NCBI GenBank assembly: GCA_903892355.1
Contig: CAITIE010000011.1
Coordinates: 1 to 64,000, forward strand
Direction of reading: 5' to 3'
DNA: 64,000 bases
DNA from: an uncultured Pirellula sp.
GTDB lineage: Bacteria > Planctomycetota > Planctomycetia > Pirellulales > Pirellulaceae
A model generated the notes under the pieces. That model saw nothing but the letters and a program-made list of their open reading frames with translations. It was not told the DNA's origin and made no database searches. The number at the start of each line of letters is the position of its first letter. Position 1 is the first letter of the stretch. Made by a program: the position numbers and the translations under genes. Shown here piece by piece: positions 59,862 to 64,000 of the stretch.

Positions 59862-62514
59862 GTAGAGTCAAGTCAACCTCAGGTGGCTGGTTTCGGTCAT
59901 CCTGCAGTTGTAGCAGCAACTTCAAAGCCTCGCTGTACCGTGGGGCTTCTTCGAGGGCCATCAAGCAATACCGTTTGGACCGTGGAAGGTCCCCAGAACG
60001 ATAGAGCGCGTTAGCCAGTCGATAGTAGATGTTGGCTGGGTCGACAGGGTCCATGGTGGCGAGTGCCTCGAGGCCGCGGATCGCTACGTCGTTGTCGAGG
60101 GTCTTTTCCGCGGCGAGTGCTCGCGGGGTTTGCGTATCGCTTCGCATCGGCTGGATGCCTTGCATCCGATCGACCCACTTCGCGACGGATTCCCATTCAT
60201 TCCGCTTCGAATCGATCTCGATCAAACGTAGTAACCCAGATCGAGGTGCCGGCGAGAATTTCTCAAGATTACGAAGGGCCTCGTATTCCTTTTCGGCATC
60301 ATCCATGCCCCGATACGCCGCCGCGAGTTGCGAATAGACCCCCGTTTCCGAATGGTCCTCCGGCCAGAGGGATGCCAACGACTCGGCATCACGTGCAGCA
60401 GCGTTCCATGCTCTCTCCTCGATGGCTTTGTCCACGCGGCGTTTGAGTCCCCAATACGAGTTTGGATGGGAAGTCATCCATGCATCGAGATCTTGAAATT
60501 CCTCTTTGGTCGGTTTTGTGAAGTCGGCATTAGGTGCAAAGGATCTGGCCCGTTCGCGGGCGAACTCGAGAAACTCGGCGTCGAGGTAGGCGAGGGACCC
60601 AGGTTGCCTCGCGAGAGCTTCATCGGCTTTCATGCCGACCGAAAGATCCTCGAGCAATCGACGGAGCCCATCGACGCCCCACCGCTCGATCCAAAACTCA
60701 ACCGCGAGCGACGATGCGTAGTATGCGAACTGCAAATGAAGCGGCGATTTGGGTTGTTGGAATGCGGAACTCAGTTGGGAGATCGGCAAAAGATCGTCGC
60801 TGATCAACATCTCCTGATAGATAGGGTCGAGTCGTTCACCCCATGTCGAATCCCTGCATCGCTCTTCATAAACGGAGATGCCTTCGGAGAGCCATCTCGG
60901 CATTTTGTTTTTCGTTTTCTGCAGTGTCACGACGTGGCAGTATTCATGCCAAAGAACCGACTTCCAATTCGAGTCGACTTGCAACGCCGAAGGGGAGTTT
61001 GCTGTGATCAGCCGGCCGAAGCAAACGCCCAGGAACCCTTGGCCTCCCGGCATGCCAAAGGTTCGTATCGCAAATTCTTGTTGGCGAGGGAAAATCTCGA
61101 CAAAGATCGGCTCTTGCAAGGTAACGCCATACTTGGGGACCAGGACTTGTCGGGCGTTTTGGAGCAATTCCACCACATCGCGCCCATACACCTCAGCTTC
61201 GGACTTCTCCATACGAATCACAAAACCCTCTGCTTCGATGGTTGTGAATTGCGACAGTTTCGACTGAAGTTGCTTAAGGTTGAAAATCGAGACATCGTAA
61301 GGATCCGTTTGCCGAATTCCCTCGACCATTTCCCAGCCAGCGGTATCCTCGCCGCTGCGCAAAAGGTCTTGAGCGAGTTGTGTACGAGCGGGAGCATATT
61401 TGCTGTCCATCGTCAGCGCGCGGCGCTGGTACTCAACACCTTCGGCAAAGCGATAGTGCAAGGAGAGGTGTTTGCCGATGGTGTAATCTACTTCCGGATT
61501 GAGCTTCCAGGTTTCCAATCCCTTGCGGCGCGCATTTCCTTCGAGTTCAAATTCACCCCGAAGGTGTGCGATTGCAGCGCGCATCGCCCACATCTTGGGC
61601 TGCGAAGCGTTGACTTGTTCGATCTGATCGAGCAGAACCAATGCCGTCGTGTAGTCCTCGGCATTCATTCGAGATTCGGCCGCGAGCAGAATGCTGGGTA
61701 TGTATGTTGGATTCAGCTCCATGGAACGTTTTAGGTATTCCGTTGCCTTTTCCTCGTCGCTGCTCCATGCCCGAGACGCTAGAAAATAAACTTCTGGATC
61801 GCTCGGATCCAACTCCATCGCTTTCTTGAGCGATTGGGAGGCGACCTGCGCATCGTTTTTATCGAGAGCCATCCGAGCCGTGGCGATGTAAGGCTCTACA
61901 TTTTTGGGATCGGCCTTGATGGCTTGATCGAAACAGATTTTGAGGACTTGTTTCGGGTCCTCGCCCCGCATCAAGAAAAACTCACCGAGAGGTACGAGAT
62001 CGGATCTGTTACTGAACCTCCACGGTGTCCTCTGAATGATGGATTCGATCTCGTCGAGTTGGTCGTCACTCTTTTTGGCCTCGTTGGACCAGAGAAGTAC
62101 TTTGGCACCCAATAATCGTAAACGCAGGCTATCACCGAATCGCTCGAGAGACGACTCGTAAACTTGCTTGGCTTCTTCGATACGTCCAGTGATCAAATAG
62201 CCCTCGATAAGCAAACGCGGCCACGCTTCGTTCCAAACCCGCTTTTCGACCTGTGATTTTGCAAGTTCAATCAGTTCTGAGTACTTGCCTGAGCGCAGCA
62301 TGCTTCGAGCATCATCAAGTTCGTTGGCTGGGCAACGCGCTGCGACGCTGAAGAGCGTCCCGATCATCAGGAGAAGTTGCGCGATGGATCGGCCGACGGA
62401 GTACGCGAAGGTTCCCGAGGGTTGGATTCGTCTTTCAAAGGTCGGACAGACATACCGCCGTGGAGTTGGTACGAAGGAGTTGCATTCGGTGATGTTTTGA
62501 TGCTGGATTTCCAT
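59848..62514 (-). CDS. Large TPR protein with HExxH (peptidase MA-like) domain
   Basis: This protein of 888 residues is mostly TPR units (e.g. AIKADPKNVEPYIATARMALDKNDAQVASQSLKKAMELDPSDPEVYFLASRAW). A zinc-peptidase-like domain lies near residues 430-640, with the motif WHEYCHVVTL (HEYCH at residues 523-527) and the third-ligand region WLSEGISVYEERC, as in the peptidase MA family. A hydrophobic segment near residue 40 (IAQLLLMIGTLFSVAA) suggests export or membrane anchoring. I chose the ATG at 62514; the 68 residues before it in the ORF track are largely repeat-array sequence and have no sense as protein. Such fusions are common in planctomycetes but have no tested role. Substrate unknown. 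Confidence 0.85.
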   Translation of the reverse strand: MEIQHQNITECNSFVPTPRRYVCPTFERRIQPSGTFAYSVGRSIAQLLLMIGTLFSVAARCPANELDDARSMLRSGKYSELIELAKSQVEKRVWNEAWPRLLIEGYLITGRIEEAKQVYESSLERFGDSLRLRLLGAKVLLWSNEAKKSDDQLDEIESIIQRTPWRFSNRSDLVPLGEFFLMRGEDPKQVLKICFDQAIKADPKNVEPYIATARMALDKNDAQVASQSLKKAMELDPSDPEVYFLASRAWSSDEEKATEYLKRSMELNPTYIPSILLAAESRMNAEDYTTALVLLDQIEQVNASQPKMWAMRAAIAHLRGEFELEGNARRKGLETWKLNPEVDYTIGKHLSLHYRFAEGVEYQRRALTMDSKYAPARTQLAQDLLRSGEDTAGWEMVEGIRQTDPYDVSIFNLKQLQSKLSQFTTIEAEGFVIRMEKSEAEVYGRDVVELLQNARQVLVPKYGVTLQEPIFVEIFPRQQEFAIRTFGMPGGQGFLGVCFGRLITANSPSALQVDSNWKSVLWHEYCHVVTLQKTKNKMPRWLSEGISVYEERCRDSTWGERLDPIYQEMLISDDLLPISQLSSAFQQPKSPLHLQFAYYASSLAVEFWIERWGVDGLRRLLEDLSVGMKADEALARQPGSLAYLDAEFLEFARERARSFAPNADFTKPTKEEFQDLDAWMTSHPNSYWGLKRRVDKAIEERAWNAAARDAESLASLWPEDHSETGVYSQLAAAYRGMDDAEKEYEALRNLEKFSPAPRSGLLRLIEIDSKRNEWESVAKWVDRMQGIQPMRSDTQTPRALAAEKTLDNDVAIRGLEALATMDPVDPANIYYRLANALYRSGDLPRSKRYCLMALEEAPRYSEALKLLLQLQDDRNQPPEVDLTLPTTP

Positions 62515-62605
62515 CCACGCATTGTAACGCTTGGGAGTTGCGGATGCTCGCGTCGGATCGCCTGGGAGTACCGAGTTCGCAACCAATTCAGAAAATCCAA
62601 TCCCT

Positions 62606-63425
62606 GGCTCGGGGGGCGTGTCCCACCACCCGGCGCTCACGCTGAGGGTTCCTAAGGAATTCGCTCCGCGAATTGAATCCGAGCCACGCGTGTAAGCAAG
62701 TGGCGACTGGACGCTCAAATCTGCATCCCCCGATACTAGCCATGATCACTACCTCGATACCTGTCACGAGCAAAACATCGTAACCATCACTCCCCCGCGC
62801 ACCTCAACCCGGCGCTCACGCTGAGGGCTCCGACGGGATTCGCTCCGCGAATTCCATCCGAGCCACGCGTGTAAGCAAGTGGCGACTGGACGCTCAAACC
62901 CGCATCCCCCCGATGCTAGCCATGATCATCACCCCAATCTCTGTCACGATCAAAACCTCGCAACGATCACTCCCCCGTGCACCTCAACCCGGCGCTCACG
63001 CTGAGGGCTCCGATGATTTCGCTCACGCTGAGGGCTCCGATTGCATCAACTGCTAACCCTGAAAACTCTATCTTCGTACCCAGCTTCCCCTTCGCGTCTT
63101 CGCGTCTTCGCGTGGAATCCGGTTTTGTATTCACACGATACTAGTCATGATCGAATCATCGCCGCTACCCGTTCGCTACGTCCCACCACCCGGCGCTCAC
63201 GCTGAGGGCTCCGATGATTTCGCCTACGCTGCGGGTTCCGACTGCATCAACTGCTAACCCTAAAAAATTCTATCTTTGTACCCAGCTCCCCCTTCGCGTC
63301 TTCGCGTCTTCGCGTGAAATCCGGTTTTGTATTCATAGGATACTATTCAGGATCGAATCATCGCCGCTACCCATTCGCTACGTCCCACCACCCGGCCCTC
63401 ACGCTGAGGGCTCCGATGAAATCCG
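62606..63425 (-). repeat. Second array of the long intergenic repeat, about four units, inverted relative to 6.1 kb
   Basis: Four units of about 190-205 bases begin with ccggcgctcacgctgagggc near 62633, 62811, 62989 and 63190, with the last partial copy at 63391. Two units carry cgcgtcttcgcgtcttcgcg (63088 and 63296 regions) and two carry gagccacgcgtgtaagcaag. These are the reverse complements of the segments in the array at 6089-6645. The ORF of 194 codons at 63214 in this array is spurious. Confidence 0.85.
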
Positions 63426-64000
63426 CTTTGCGAGAAGGCCGGCGAATAGCCCGATGCAAGCTGGAAAAAAGCAGCCTACCGCAACGACGTACCTTCCGAG
63501 GGCTGGTTCGACCAAGACCACTAGTAACCCTTTAGCCGCCGCGAACAAGACACTAATCCAGAGAAGTATACCGAGCTCAAACGAGGCAATGCGAAAGGAG
63601 TTAGCATTAGGCAGTTGGTGTTCGATGCCGGCGCGTGGTTTGGCTTTGAACACACGTCGTATCGCCAGGATGCCCCCCCATATGGCCAACAGGAAAAGAG
63701 ATATTCGAGAACCTACATCCATGACTGCCCCTCGAACCAGTTGCTCGAGCATACTCCATCCGTTGGATCGCAACCAAAAAATATATTCCCTTGGATGAAG
63801 GAACAAGCTTGAAATAGCGAGACTCTGTAGAGCTTGGTTAGCTTGCTTCGTGTCGGTTCCGTAAATAGCTTCGGATGCGGGGGCCGCTGTTTCCCAAGCT
63901 GTTTTGTTGTAGAGTTCGACCATGCATCGGTAATCGTAGGGCGAGGGACTGAACCCGCCCCTCTCGCGGACCTCGATCAACCGTTGGGCGAGTTCCCGCG
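63399..64000 (-). CDS. C-terminal part of a membrane protein, cut by the window edge
   Basis: The reading frame is open to the right edge (ending ...RELAQRLIEVRERGG... read on the minus strand), so the TTG start at 63980 in the track is not real. The visible part has about 200 residues with at least three hydrophobic helices (ISLFLLAIWGGILAI, ELGILLWISVLFAAAKGLLVVLVE, YVVAVGCFFPACIGLFAGLLA) and a soluble region before them. Too little is seen to name a family. The last residues SSEPSA and the stop TGA are encoded by the adjacent repeat array, as with the gene at 4383. Confidence 0.7.
   Translation of the reverse strand, partial: RELAQRLIEVRERGGFSPSPYDYRCMVELYNKTAWETAAPASEAIYGTDTKQANQALQSLAISSLFLHPREYIFWLRSNGWSMLEQLVRGAVMDVGSRISLFLLAIWGGILAIRRVFKAKPRAGIEHQLPNANSFRIASFELGILLWISVLFAAAKGLLVVLVEPALGRYVVAVGCFFPACIGLFAGLLAKRISSEPSA

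Noticed and set aside
62515-62718. 68-residue N-terminal extension of the TPR/HExxH protein
   Set aside because: The extension translates mostly repeat-array DNA and has no signal or domain; an ATG at 62514 gives a better start.
63214-63798. 194-codon plus-strand ORF in the right-hand repeat array
   Set aside because: It lies in repeat DNA and antisense to a membrane protein gene whose hydrophobic helices are convincing.

Overview
The window looks like a chromosomal segment of a planctomycete, probably Pirellulaceae (Rhodopirellula/Pirellula-like). The evidence is four PEP-CTERM proteins, two exosortases, a conserved protein family I associate with planctomycetes (48545-49102), intermediate GC content, and many short tandem or dispersed intergenic repeats. 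The genus is inference. No rRNA, tRNA, CRISPR array, integrase or insertion sequence was recognised.

Layout. (1) 0.3-2.7 kb: a lone CDP-glucose 4,6-dehydratase (minus strand) and a PEP-CTERM protein with its own promoter and terminator. (2) 3.3-13.6 kb: a nucleotide-sugar block whose gene content matches the Pseudomonas aeruginosa wbpA/B/D/E plus hisH2/hisF2/wbpG set. It has a WbpE-like aminotransferase, a WbpB-WbpD fusion, a WbpA-like dehydrogenase and an amidotransferase trio, interleaved with an FkbM methyltransferase, a Wzx-like flippase and an acetyltransferase. This predicts a 2,3-diamino-2,3-dideoxyuronic acid carrying an acetamidino group. (3) 13.7-29.6 kb: glycosyltransferases, a Wzy-like polymerase, a carbamoyltransferase, a second FkbM methyltransferase, a GT11-like fucosyltransferase, an exosortase with a C-terminal EpsI-like region, and a helical repeat protein. 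Many genes overlap by 4 bases, suggesting one long transcription unit. (4) 30-34.5 kb: asparagine synthase-like amidotransferase and a Wzc-like tyrosine autokinase. (5) 35.2-41.5 kb: a second, atypical exosortase, two paralogous membrane-anchored TPR proteins and another PEP-CTERM protein. (6) 41.7-45.8 kb, minus strand: fcl and two different gmd genes for GDP-L-fucose, followed by a broken P-type ATPase. (7) 46-64 kb: a more ordinary region with DUF971, a retropepsin-like protein, QueG, a toroid cyclase-like protein, two overlapping PEP-CTERM genes, a TIM-barrel isomerase, secreted proteins, a degenerate sulfatase-fold protein, an RlmI-like methyltransferase, a large TPR/HExxH protein and a truncated membrane gene at the right edge.

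How the parts fit. Sugar nucleotides (acetamidino-uronic acid, GDP-fucose, perhaps a CDP-6-deoxy sugar) feed the glycosyltransferases. Wzx and Wzy flip and polymerise the repeat unit, and the Wzc-like kinase controls chain length and export. The exosortases process PEP-CTERM proteins and may couple them to the same surface polymer. A priming sugar-phosphate transferase, a Wza-type outer-membrane exporter, the WbpI-type 2-epimerase and the CDP-glucose cytidylyltransferase are not present in this window.

The strongest points for a second look are the amidino-sugar pathway in this setting, the exosortase/TPR modules (one exosortase lacks the expected third catalytic residue), the repeat arrays that supply stop codons to upstream genes near both ends of the window, and the degenerate sulfatase-fold protein with a pentapeptide repeat.
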